Source: Ailanthus altissimus (taxonomy: Eukaryota; Streptophyta; Magnoliopsida; Sapindales; Simaroubaceae). From it: DNA of 64,000 bases. A program made the translations under genes and the position numbers. Positions 46,570 to 58,297 of the stretch are shown in pieces; the first letter of the stretch is position 1, and each line of letters opens with the position of its first letter. The stretch lies in assembly GCA_946807835.1 (NCBI GenBank), contig OX327683.1:11847001-11911000 (forward strand), read 5' to 3'. The notes beneath the pieces were generated by a model, which had not been told where the DNA came from, did not search any database, and saw nothing but the letters and a program-made list of their open reading frames with translations.

Positions 46570-49500
46570 TTATCCATCCATAAAAGTGCTAAGCCACCAC
46601 TGCGACCGACTCTCTCCACCACAAGTTTTCCTACGCAACCAACTTTTACTCAAAGATCTTCCAGCCTTTGTCTGTATGCTCATGTTTCTATAAGGAAGAT
46701 CACCTATGGGTAGTGGTCCTGCATCAAGGTATGCAGGATGTGGAATATACAAGGGTTGCCCAGCCTTCGTACATTTCAGCTTAAGAGTTTCATTGGGATT
46801 GGCAGTCCTGTATAACAGCAGGAGCCGCCATTGGAGACTTTGAAGAGGTATCATGGTTATTAGATTCCCCTTCTGAAGCTAGTAGACCTGGTGATACATG
46901 TTGAACCTTCTTGTCTTTGTCTTCCAAGTGATGGTGTTTGCAAACCACTGATCGCTTACAAACCCCTGTTGTGTCGGGTCGAATCCTCTTAAGTGGAGTA
47001 GGGTATGCAGTGTCATGGTTATGATCTTTCCTTTTGGCATTCAGCTGTCTGTTGGTAGCATTGTGTGACTTATTGGTATTAGGGTTATGATTGCTTTGAG
47101 CATTTTTGCTCTCAGAAGTGTATATCTGTCTGCGTTGTTTCTATTTAGTGGATCTACGTGGAGAGCCCGTGGTAGTATTGCCTCTTCTGTGAAGGATGGG
47201 ATGGCCAAGGGGACTCCCAATGTTAGTTTAGGGATCATTCCTCTAGCAAAACAATAGTTCACGCCTTCTCTGGGCACTGGTTCCCCATTATCTTGGAGCT
47301 CACAAAGATCCATGCATTTTTTTAAAAGCTCTGCAATATTTTTAATAGGGTCGGCCAATAATTTAACACTTGGGGAAGAGCGCAGTTGGTTGTTCTTCAC
47401 GGGTTCAAGAGGGCCTAGTACTGCATAGGGGTATCTTTCTTGGTAGTGGCGGTAGTGTCAGGCAACTGGATGTCCTTTTGTGTTTCCACTTGGATTGACA
47501 TCATGGAGGGCCTGTATCGCTTGCCTTCATTATAATTATAATAGTCCGGATGTTGGTGTGTTTCCAATTGGAATGGCTGCTTTGAGGGCTTGCACCGCAT
47601 ACCTTCATTATCCTTACAATAATTCGGATGTTGGAGAGCATGGTTGATTGATTCTTCATCACCGATTGACAACATCAATACATGATGAAGTGGGATCTTG
47701 TCAGCGCATGGTGCGACTAGGTTTGATGATTCCATCATCAAGCTTCGCCCAGCACTTCGCAACAGCTCACTTAGTTTCTGCAATGACTGGTCTTCACGTG
47801 GCTAAAGCTATTTTATTTTGAACCTGTTCTAGTTTTGGAGATCAATGGTAGCATGTGCTTTGGTTTTGGGCTCTGAACCAGTGTCTTGCACATCCTGCCA
47901 TGAAGCCAAAAACATTTCTTCCTCTATCCCTGTATCCATTCTGCAGGTAGTACTATCACATGCACCCAAATTATTGGTGCTTTCGATGGTCAGCTGCACT
48001 CGGTGGTCTTCACGTGGCTCAGGCACGAACCTGTTCCATTGTTGGAGATCACCGGCTGATAGCATCAAGACACTATAAAGTGGGAACCCACCAGCGTATG
48101 GTTCGACCAGGTTTGATGGTTCCATCATCGAGCTTTGCCCAGTACTTCGCAACAGCACTTGGTTTCTACAATGAGTGGTCTTCACGTGGCTTGAGCTCTT
48201 TTGTTTTGAACCTGTTTCGATTTTGGGGATCAACGGCAGCATGTGCTTTGGTTTTAGGCTCTGGACCAGCGTCTTCACGTGGCTGAAGCTCATTTATTTT
48301 TATCCTGTTTCAAGTTCGAGGTTCATCGATAACGTTCACTTTGATTATGGGCTCTAAATCAGTATCTTATACCTACTGCCATGGAACCACAAGAATATTT
48401 TCATCTACCCCATTACCCCACATACGATTAGTGCTGCCACATGCTCCCGTAGTGTTGGATCCAGAAGTTCCCAGGTGCGTGGTGGGTGTCTCAGTTGAAT
48501 TTTTAGCAGAGGTGGTGACCAGTTCATATGCATTCAGGGGACCATTCTTGTAAAGTTGCATGCTCCCATTTGCTGTCATACACACCTTAGTAGTGGGGCG
48601 CACGTTTGCTATCTTATCGGTGTCCCTCACAGCCCCCCTAGGGACCTTCTTTTGTTCTGCACTCATCGCTAGGGTTTCAGCGGTAGCAGCCACCCCATGA
48701 GCGCCATTGTTACCCATAAGTTGGTTTATGGGGGTTCTAGTTCATTAGTTTCATCTTCTTCATCTCTACGGGGATCTCCTTTAGGTCCTCCATGGCTATT
48801 GTTATGAGTGTTATTATTAAGTGAGTCCTTTGATGTGTATGCTTTGTAGTCTTAGTAATTCCCGGCCGCTCGAATATTCTTTGAGTAGCGGTGGTTACTA
48901 GGCTTTTTAAGGATAGTTGGGTATAATTGTAAACACTCTCTATAGCCATGGTCAAGGAAGCAGCAGAAAGTGCAGAATTTCTGAAGTTTTTCATATTTGA
49001 AGTCTAGCCAAATTACGTGTTTAATTGAGCTGAGTTTAAGAAATATCTTTTTCCGCAGTGGCTGGTCGAGCTGTATTTTAACTCGAATGCGTATAAACCA
49101 CCCTATGCATGATCCAGAATTGTCGGCATCTACACCTAAGAACTTTCCAATCCTATTCCCGATTAATTCAGCTGTCTCGACATTCATATAGATTATTGGA
49201 ACATTGTGCACTTGGATCCAAAACGAGACACAACGAAATGTGGGGTTGACAGCAGAACCTTCATTCGCGGTTGATTCCATAGCAGTTAAAAATTTGTTGA
49301 AATTCCAAGGTTCAGTTCTTAACACCTTTTTTCGGGGTTCATCTTCTAGGGAGATCTCACACAGGAAGATGTCACCACCTAGCCATTGGAATCTCAATTC
49401 TCCAGTAGGTCGCCACAGAATTCGTATTATGCCTTGGAAAGCATCTCGTTGATAATTTTTCCTCGTCATGATCTTGATAAAAAGGCCAAATTTAGCTGCT

Positions 49501-49601
49501 GAACGATGTCTCTTAATCACGGCTTCCAGGATCTCAAAGTCCTATTCATTATGAGAATTATCAATTGAGAAGGAGTTCCATAGAGCTTCGATGTCATCCA
49601 T
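46570..49601 (-). pseudogene. LINE ORF1: DUF4283 protein with knuckle and internal repeats
   Basis: Start MDDIEALWNSFSIDN at 49601, with a TAG about 20 codons in. 49520-48852 holds a DUF4283-type domain: FGLFIKIMTRKNYQRDAF, WRPTGELRFQWLG, PWNFNKFL, FWIQVHNVP, and then the knuckle KFCTFCCFLDHGYREC. The long variable C-terminal region (48717-46570) is broken into several open pieces and contains imperfect repeats of about 390 bp. ORF1 protein binds LINE RNA. The ORF1/ORF2 border is unclear because the start of the endonuclease is missing. Confidence 0.82.
47655..48380 (-). repeat. Tandem imperfect repeats in LINE ORF1
   Basis: Two units of roughly 390 bp are alignable: GGTTTGATGATTCCATCATC near 47718 and GGTTTGATGGTTCCATCATC near 48109, with GTAGCATGTGCTTTGG/GCAGCATGTGCTTTGG following in each. 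GGTCTTCACGTGGCT occurs near 47790, 48008 and 48178. A smaller 25-residue repeat (QHPNYCKDNEGMRCKPS / QHPDYYNYNEGKRYRPS) lies at about 47640-47510. Confidence 0.75.
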
Positions 49602-50227
49602 AATTTGATACTAGATAGAGTTCGCAGAGCGAACGAAAATCAGATCCCTTAGTTAAGGAGAATTTTTAGAAAGAAAATAGACTTCCACTTGTTGGCTACT
49701 TGACCACAGGGTGGGTTTGATTGTCTAGAATAGCAGTATGTTAATCTAGCATTTAGTTTAACTCTTAAACTTAATTCAAAGTTAAACTCTTTAACTTAGT
49801 TAAATTTATTTTTCTTTTTATTCAACTCTTGAATAAAAACATATTTAATTCATATTTTAATGGCTAAATTAATTGGAGAACATGATGAATAGAAAATGTT
49901 TTCAACTATTGAAACATTTCAATTTTCGTTCTTCATTTCTCTCTTAATTTTCTAGCCAACCAAAAACACTTAACTTTTGTTTTAATCAAATTAAATTAAT
50001 TTGTTTTAACTTTTGCTCAACTCTTGAACAATTAAAACAAATCTATTTTAGTTATTACATTTTGTAACCAATTATATATTTGTTTTGTTATTCTAACACT
50101 TAAAAAACAAAACAAAGAATTTCAATTTCTCAAATTGAAATGGCCACCAAAATTGCAAAATCTAAAAAATTTAAAACTTATGAATTTTGAATTTCATTTT
50201 GCTTTATATACTAATGCATAAATTTCA

Positions 50228-50450
50228 TTTGCATTTAATTTAACTTAACCTAACTATAGTTAACATTTAACCTTAGTTAAGTTAGTTTAACTTAACCCTT
50301 AACTTAAATAAATACTTAAATATTCTAACCATGGTTAACTAACTTAACTATGGTTAGGTTAACTTTTACTTAATCATTAAGTAAGGATAACTTAACTTAA
50401 CCATATGGTTAACCTTTAACCATAGTTAAGTTAAATTATTTATTTAACAA
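50228..50450. repeat. Dense TTAAC/GTTAA palindromes in copia LTR
   Basis: Runs such as CTAACCATGGTTAACTAAC, AACTATGGTTAGGTTAAC and AACCATATGGTTAACC are packed in about 200 bp. The same array is at 61260-61455 and, inverted, at about 59590-59965. Many copies contain ACCTAAC or GTTAGGT, the core of MYB AC-type sites; binding is inference. Confidence 0.65.
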
Positions 50451-51127
50451 TTAAATAAATAAATATTTATTTTAATTATTTAATAATTAAATAATCATAA
50501 AGTAAAATTACATTTATATCCTTACTAGGTTACTAAGTTAACCTAAAGTGGGTCCCACTATTTAACCATATACTTAAGTTAACTATTTGCTGAATTATAC
50601 TGTATTGAACCATTCAATATAGTAAACTGCCTAAGTGCTCAAAGAGTACATTTCATATTAGGACTCTCTAGGTCTACACCCGATTTGTTAAATGGAACTA
50701 TTCCATGAATCCGTAATCGATGCCCCACGCACACGTTACAAATATTACAAATCAGCGTATTATACTATACAAGTTGAGGTCATAATGTATATGTATAATC
50801 CTTCCATTATTTATACCCTGGATATGCGGGGATATAGATCAGCGCCGTCAAATCCCCGTAAACACATCCTTAAACTTATCTCTAGATTCGTATCTCGATA
50901 AACAATATACGCAAACACTTTTGCTATATTGTTTAACCTTGTGGAAAACTATTTTCCCAGGTTTATGCTTGTGGCCACAAGACTTCATAAAATATAATCT
51001 CGAAGCATCGGATATACAACTTACCTACGTAAGGTAACAGATCCCGTATCTATGCACACTAGACTCTATGAGCATCGCACCATACCCAACGACACATAAT
51101 GGTCAGACCATGAAAGATCTCTGACCT

Positions 51128-53106
51128 TGATAAGGCATAATTGTATATACTATTTTATCCTCATAATTTGATATTTGTTTAATTTATCCTAATAATTTGG
51201 CTATTTATGCATATTAATGTTATTTTATAGGTGTAAATATTATCGGAGTAAAAATACTAGAAACCGGATGCAAATAAAGCTATTTGAGATGAGAATCCGA
51301 GAAGAGACTAAAATGCTCAAAATATGAATACTACAAGTGAACAGTGCAATTTCTATAGTGGATGAACAGTGAAATGCTGGGGTATTCGATTTGAGCGCTG
51401 GAGCATTGACCGGGCCACCAATTCTAGAAGCTCCACGCCGCGGCATTGAATTTGAATGCTGCGGCATTGAACCTGAATGCCGCGGCACTAAATTCTGGGC
51501 ACTCGTTAATGGCATTTTTATCCTATTTTTGCAACCTTACACCTATATAAACAGCCATTGTTGAGCCAAGAAGAGGAGGCAGCAATAGGCATGAAATTGT
51601 CAAAAGATGCCTATTATGAATATTGTTTAAATGAGCTGTATCTACAGATGGTTGGATAATTTTAGTTATGGTTGGGTTTGTATGTGATTAAACTTGATTC
51701 TAAGACTTGATGTAGTTTTATTTATATTATGTTTGGATGATTTAGTATAAATTCATGTAATTCATTTATGTTTCTTTATGCTTAATGCTTCCAATTGATT
51801 GGAAAATGAATTGGTTGTTGTGAATTTATGGATTGATACTTGGAAGAGATTGATGCTTGGAAGAGATTGACCCATTTATAGGATTTGGGAGAAACATAAC
51901 CTTAGGTTGTTATTGAGTTGGAAGGCCAATAACACTTAGGTAATCATTATGGTTTTTCTTACGATTTGCATAAAGTGCACTCCAAGTGTTCGATAAAATG
52001 CGTGACAGGCACAAACTCTTTGGGGTGTGCCATTATGCCTAAGGTTACATGTGGTGCTCTCATTTTTAAAGTGTTTGATAAAATGCGTGATGAGCGGAAA
52101 CACTTTGGGTGTGCCATTATGTCTAGAATTTCATTTGACACTCGGGAGAGGTAATGAAATTCATCCTTAGGTAATCAATTTAAGGGTTGCGTAATGCATG
52201 TCTGTGTAAACAAGTTAGATAGACATATCAACTTGAATATGTATGCATAGTATCTCATTTGGCAATCGAAAGAGGAAATGAGATTAGTCTTAAGCCATTA
52301 ATTTATGAATTGAACGAATTTGCTAAATAGGAAGAACATAGGAAGAATAAAATCAATACTTTAGGATCCCATTTATATAGAATTCACCATACTGCAAGAT
52401 TATCATTTGTTGTAGATTGTATGTTCTAGGCTTTAATGGAACTTTATTGAACAATATGTGTTGAAGTTGTTATATGATTAATGGCTTTCTTATGTTATTC
52501 ATTTATGCTTTTTATACGCTTAATGCTTCTAATTGCATTGAAAAATATATTTGATGATTTAAACATTTGGGTTATGTACTTAAAAAAGTTTAATCCATAT
52601 GTTGGTTGTAAAAAGCATAGATTTGAGTTTGTTGAGTTAGGAGACTGATGAACTTAGGGTAGTCGTTTAAGGGTAGCTTAATATATGTATGTATAACGGG
52701 TTAGATAAGAATGTCAACTTAGTTGTATATGCATAGTATTTGATTCGCACTTGAAAAAGGGAATGAGATTAATCATACACCCTGGATTAATGAATGCATA
52801 AATTGGTTGTTGATTACTAATGACAAAGACCATAGGAACAATAGAAGAAAATCAAGTCCTTAGAACCCCGTTGCCATAGATATCTCTTTTCCTTAATTTA
52901 CCTAGTTAATTAGTTTTAAGTTGTTTTTAATTCAATAATTCATCCTACCCTTTAGATTAGCCTAGATAAAGTTAGGTTGCCAACATCATAGTACTTAGCA
53001 TTAATTTAGGACACAATCCTCGTGGGAACGATACTCTATTCATCATATATTACTTGTTGCGTTAATGTATACTTGCGTTAGTTTGTGTTATAGAAATCAC
53101 ACAATA
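51128..53106 (+). mobile_element. Athila-type solo LTR with internal duplications
   Basis: TGATAAGGCATAATTG...ATCACACAATA, duplication GACCT (51123-51127) / GACAT (53107-53111) inside the copia 3' LTR. GC-rich cluster at about 51376-51490 (GAGCGCTGGAGCATTG, GCCGCGGCATTGAA, GCTGCGGCATTGAA, GCCGCGGCACTAAA) and TATA at 51542-51551. Two nested duplications bring its length to 1979 bp. Confidence 0.9.
51542..51551 (+). promoter_or_regulatory. TATA box of 51128 LTR
   Basis: CCTATATAAA, about 50 bp after the GC-rich cluster. Same arrangement as in E2 and LTR-B. Confidence 0.55.
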
Positions 53107-53780
53107 GACATATATGGAGCCAAATTATGGTGGATCACTCACAAGACCACCGTGGGACTCGGGTCAAAGGACCACGAATACTACTAAATTCGAGAGGACC
53201 TTCTTTTGATGGCTTCATAGGATATCTATTGGGGTCCTCGTAAGTTTGTTCAGTATCCAGTCCTAACTGGATACTCGCATGCCTATACAAGTTTCAAGCT
53301 CATGGTCAGTTAAGAACAACCATATGAACTAGTTAGATATAGACATACATTAATCTATATTATGAGAAATCACCGATATACCCATATTGGTGAATATAGA
53401 TTAGAAATATTATGTTTGAGACATACTTACATAATGATATTTCTTAGCACCTATTGCAACTCTTTACAAGTATATCATTACAAGTATACTCCCAGGTCTT
53501 TGTCTCATTATAGATAAGGTTCTAACTCTTTAGACCTTGCTGACTCTTATAAACTTATAACTCTTAACAGTGCTAAATTTTAGAATTTATAACTCTCAGC
53601 TTTGCTAACTATTAGTTCTGATCTGAACTATTTCAAATCATACAATGTCTGTAATGTTACAAGCATTATACTATGTAAATTTGATATTAACAATTTTTTA
53701 TTCGAAATGTTTTTTGTATAAATATTACACAATTAATATTCATACAATATTATAATAGCACGTAAGCACCAGCTCTAACA

Positions 53781-53795
53781 AACTCCCACTTGTTT
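53781..53795 (-). other. Copia polypurine tract
   Basis: AAACAAGTGGGAGTT on the minus strand directly abuts the 3' LTR start TGTTAGAGC, the usual copia arrangement. Confidence 0.85.
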
Positions 53796-56700
53796 TAGTG
53801 CCATACATACTGATATCTCATACCAATACACTCCACGTGTTTCTCAAACACTATAAGATTTTAGGCTTATGGGGTTCGCTACGTTATCTAAGGATTGATT
53901 CCTAGATATTATTACAACTCTTGTTGCCAAGAACTTTCTAATTATGTGATATTTAGAGTTCACATGATTAGAATACTGGTGTACCTTATGGCTTCTTAGC
54001 TTGAGCAATTACAGTTATTTCGAAATATAGTGGGATAGGATCCACTGAGCTTGGAACTATTCAAAGCTCTGTAATTAACTTGAATATCCATAGTACGTCC
54101 TTTGCTGGCTTCTCACGCTGCAACACATTTTATCTCCAAGGCAGAATTAGCTATGGATATTTACTTACACACATTTAACTAGGTCTGGTACCGATAAAGA
54201 GAAATATATATCTAGATATAGACTTTCTACCATCCAGATCAGACGAAAGTCTGAATATGTGCGTCTCTTCATTTGTAAGAAATGTTTCTTCATACTATAT
54301 AAACTTATCCTCTATACTTCTCAAGTGTTTTAGATATGTTTCACAACCATTTAATGGTCATGATCTGGATTAAACAGATACCAGCTTGTAACACTTACAA
54401 CAAACTAAATCCAGATTTCATACATAAGATGGTATGCATTAAGTTATTTCTAGTTTATGTATCTGAGACGTTAGACACTCTAACTCTTTCATCTTTTTCA
54501 TGATGACACTTCTTCTGAGAAAAATGAATGCCATGTCTAAAAGGGACTTTAACTGTCTCACAGTCAATCAAGTTGTACCTTTTTATAGACTTAGTCTATA
54601 TACAAAGATTGAGAGAGTCATGTAAGCTTCCTAGTTATATCTCCATAAAGCTTTATACCTAGTATACAGGAAGTCTCTCTCAAATCTTTTATCTTTTTAG
54701 CTATATCTCCATAAAGCTTTATACCTAGTATACAAGAAGTCTCTCTTAAATCTTTTATGAATAAGTTCTTTACACAGATAATACTTATCTAATTTACTTG
54801 CTATATACCAACATCGTTTCTAATATTGAGTATATATTTTCCACTTTAGAGAACTAAAAAGATAATAATACTCCCACTGCCCTTTTCTGAACACACATAC
54901 TTCCTTTTCATTCCTGATAAAACTAGATTTTCTGATTTCATCATATAAACAAAGATTCTAGCTTTGGAAGAACTGCTTAAGTCCATAAATGGACTTCTTT
55001 AGTTTGAACATTATATTGGAAGTTAAGGTTGGATGTAAAAATATCAAGTTGTTCTATGCATATCTCTTACTCGAGATATACATCCCAGAACACCTTATTT
55101 ACATCTATTATCTAGTCCTCATAATCATAATATACGGCAATAACCAACAAAATTCAAATTGACTTTGGTATGGTTACTGATGAAAAAGGTTTCCTCATTA
55201 CCGATCCTAGATCTCTGAGTGTAACCTTTCAACATCAGTCAGGCTATGAAAGACTATTCCTTCAGATAGTGCCCACACTTCCACTGCATAAACTAATTTA
55301 CAATTAATAGAAATAGTTTCCACAGGAAGCACAACTAAGTCCTAGACTTAATTGTCATACTTAAAGTCAATTTTGAATTTTATGGTATCTTGTCATTTTT
55401 CCTAAACGATGTCAAAGATCGTCTCTCTATAAGTCAAAGGATCCTTTTCTTCGACTAAGAAAACGCCAAGTACACCTTTAGGTATCAAACATGCCTAAAT
55501 AATGACTTTGATATCCTTTTCGACCTATGAACATAGCGTGTTAAAGGTATTTTACTTAATTGAAATTAAAACTCCACCATTGGTTCATCTATTGATTTCA
55601 TCAAGTTCAATCTTTCTATAATCTCCACAGTCCATGAGAAACTCTTTCTCTAGGAATGTGCCATCATGAGAAACGAACATATTTTATTCATCTGAATATT
55701 AGAATTGGTATCCCATTATACACTTGGGATACAATATGAACCAATACTTGTACCCTTGGATACACGTTTATCCTATTACATAACTCTTATGCAAGCAGAA
55801 TAACACAAAGCTTTAACATACTTAAGACTCGTTTTCCTTTAAGTCTATATCTCATATAAAGTAGAAGGAACAATTTTTGATGGAATTATATTCAATAAGT
55901 GAGTATCAGTTTATAAAGCATAATCCTATAGATATTGTAGAAGATCAGCGATACTCAATATCAATTAGACTGTATCTAATAAAGTCTGATTTCTCCTTTC
56001 CTAAATATATTTATGTTGAAGAGTATTTGGAGGACTATGTTGAGTGAGAATCATATTCTTGTTTAAATAATTTGTGAATTTACTGATTATGTATAAACTG
56101 TTTCGATCTAATCGAAAGCACTCAATATACATAAGGGTTTGTTTCTTTACATTCATAGTCAGAACATTTTAAACACTTCAAAAATTTTCTGACTTGCATT
56201 TCCTAGAAACATATGTCCATATGGTGACAATCACTATAAAGACAATGAAGTGTCGAAATCACCTATAGCAGTAAGATTTATTTGACTAAATACATCTATA
56301 TATACCAGATCCAATAGACCAGTGGCTTGGCGTCTCACACCTACATAAAGATTTGGTCATATTCTCTTGAATTCATAATTCATAAACTAGTCAATGTTCT
56401 ATAGTCAGATTAAATATCTAACCATTCTTAACTAGATGGGATAGTAGTCTCACGACTATATGACCTAATCTTATATGCCACTATTAATTATTATTTAAAG
56501 TTGTTGAACTATTATTTATTTTGTTCACCCATACACTTATGACATTTTATGTTGTATAAAAGATATAAAGGCTATTCATTAACTGACATTTAGTTAGTAA
56601 AACATCATCATTATTATAAAGAACTATTTTTTAAATATTTTTATGATAACCCTCTCTATCAACTACAGGGGGTGATATGATTCACCAAATAATGTTTAGC

Positions 56701-57000
56701 ATGATATAGCAATTATACAACATTAATGTTGTTACCAGAAATAAGAAGTAACTTTGAAGTCTTAACGGCTACCACGTATAGAAATTCTTCATTACCTACG
56801 TGAAGCTGAACTTCTCATTTTTTAGTAATCAAGCATTTTTCAAATCATGCAACATCTTGCAGATATTAGAATGACAAGTGGTATCTCATATGATTGCATA
56901 GTTAACATCAAATGCTAATGAAATGTTAATGTTTGGTAAAACAGATATCTAATGAGTCAATTTTTTTTTTTAAGTCAAGGTGCGATAAATAGTAACATTT
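53796..57000 (-). pseudogene. pol: Copia pol, decayed
   Basis: No long open frame remains, but short blocks in copia order (integrase before RT) are readable on the minus strand. YKYWFILYPKCIMGYQF near 55735-55685 and VSHDGTFLEKEFLMDCG near 55665-55610 mark the integrase C-terminal part. EKDPLTYRETIFDI near 55460-55415 is the linker, and KKSIYGLKQ at 54999-54973 is the RT block. RNase H traces lie between about 54300 and 53800, by position. Integrase core and zinc finger are expected at about 56900-55750 and are hard to read. Decay is mostly point change with shifts. Confidence 0.8.
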
Positions 57001-57460
57001 ACTATTTCAAACCTTATCACGGTGGAAACACTTTTCATTATGACTTTTCTCTATCTGTGGTTTAGAAATATCAAATATTTCTAAATCTAGAATCATTCTC
57101 AAATTCATAAGTAAGTCTTAAATATTTTATTCAGTACCCTATAGTTATTGGGTATTAATTAAGATTACTAACGGATTGATCGGACTCATCTTATCTCTAT
57201 AAGACAAGTATCTTATCTCTATAAGACAAATATCTTATCTTTATAAGATACATTTGGAGATGTGTAGTGGAACATTTCTAATCGTTAATTAATAATGCTT
57301 TAGATCATGGGTATAATTATTATACATTTTTTAATCTAAAAAAATGTCCTTCCACTGTTTTACTTAATCCCTTTAATCTCTCAAACAGGATAACAATAGT
57401 TTAAAATTTTAAACTATATAACGAGAAGTGAACCCTATTGGAATTTTACTCCAGCCTCTC

Positions 57461-57750
57461 GCTAAAGCAATATTAGCCTTTATAAATCCAACAGGTAGAC
57501 AACTGTTGTCAATTGTATCTTATACAACTCTTACTACTGATCATAAATACACCTTATCCTCATCCTAAAGCAATATTGGGTAAGTGTATTTCAGATTAAC
57601 TCGTTAATTTTCAAATATATGTTACTGACATTATCCTCACGCTAAAGCAATATTGGATAATATGTTCGCATATATTTGATTCATTTTATGTTTTACTGGC
57701 ATTAAACTAAGTCACACCGATCAAATCCCTTACATTAAAGTAATATTGGG
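57461..57750 (-). repeat. Four spaced copies of a 15-base motif
   Basis: Plus-strand GCTAAAGCAATATTAG (57461), CCTAAAGCAATATTGG (57564), GCTAAAGCAATATTGG (57641) and CATTAAAGTAATATTGGG (57733), spaced 77-103 bp, in sequence that otherwise is not obviously repeated. Confidence 0.7.
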
Positions 57751-58042
57751 AAAAACCATAGTGACCCGTTTTACACTGTATTGACAAGACGGACCATTTA
57801 AAATATTATCACATAATATAAGAAATTTCAATCTAATTAAGTGAGATTTTAATAAATTTCAATTCGTTTTTGTGCCAGCACAACTAACCCTTACCAGTAG
57901 GGCTCCCATTATGGTTAAAAATAAATAAATAAATAAAATTATTTTCTTGGTTTATCATGTAAACTAATAACTCTTATTATTACATCTCATAAACCCCCAA
58001 CATGCGAAAAAAAAAATTATTCATTTTTTTAATATTTTTTTA

Positions 58043-58165
58043 GTGCCAACGCCACAGCATTGGTCTTATAGTGCTGCAGCACTGTCTTACCAGTGCTGGG
58101 GCGCTAGAAACAATGCTTCCAGCATTCATATGAACGCTGCACCGCTAGATATGAGCGTTGCGGCA
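58043..58165 (-). repeat. GC-rich unit cluster in copia leader
   Basis: GCCACAGCATTGGT, AGTGCTGCAGCACTGT, AGTGCTGGGGCGCTAG, ATGCTTCCAGCATTCAT, AACGCTGCACCGCTAG and GAGCGTTGCGGCATTCC lie about 120 bases from the primer site. They are of the same type as the Athila LTR clusters although the element is copia. Confidence 0.6.
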
Positions 58166-58283
58166 TTCCAAGTGCAGTTTTTACCAGATTGCATTTTCAA
58201 TACTTAAAATGCACCTCAGTAGCCTCGGAACGTGTCCTACAACTTAGCCAACACTAAACAAAACACCATAAGAACACAAAACT

Positions 58284-58295
58284 GCTCTGATACCA
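58284..58295 (-). other. Copia primer binding site, initiator tRNA-Met
   Basis: TGGTATCAGAGC on the minus strand, two bases after the LTR end ACCCAACA. Exact match to the plant initiator tRNA-Met type. Confidence 0.95.
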
Positions 58296-58297
58296 AT

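Larger units (their letters stand above)
41287..49707 (-). mobile_element. L1-type LINE with RNase H
   Basis: Minus-strand order: short 5' UTR, ORF1 (DUF4283 and zinc knuckle), ORF2 (endonuclease, RT, zf-RVT, RNase H), and an A-tail seen as 13 T at 41287-41299. A 19-bp target duplication, AGGGTGGGTTTGATTGTCT, flanks it (41269-41287 and 49708-49726). The unoccupied site is seen in the copia 5' LTR near 60715-60731. It is broken by stops and by the solo LTR-B at 42487-43869. Confidence 0.95.
41059..53780 (-). repeat. Copia 3' LTR, split by LINE and Athila-type LTR
   Basis: Minus-strand start TGTTAGAGCTGGTGC at 53780, end CAATACCCAACA at 41059. Pieces: 53780-53107, 51127-49708 and 41286-41059. 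Each piece aligns with the 5' LTR (60543-62826 and 58298-58365). Confidence 0.92.
57001..58283 (-). other. Copia gag/leader region, no readable frame
   Basis: By position this is gag and 5' leader. I could not read a Gag domain. It contains a tandem CTCTATAAGACAAGTATCTT unit (57194-57252), four spaced copies of CTAAAGCAATATTGG (57461-57750), and a GC-rich cluster at 58043-58165. Confidence 0.5.

Noticed and set aside
53796..58283. LARD-type large noncoding derivative in place of a copia element
   Set aside because: Readable copia blocks (KKSIYGLKQ, FLEKEF, DPLTYRE) show decayed pol.
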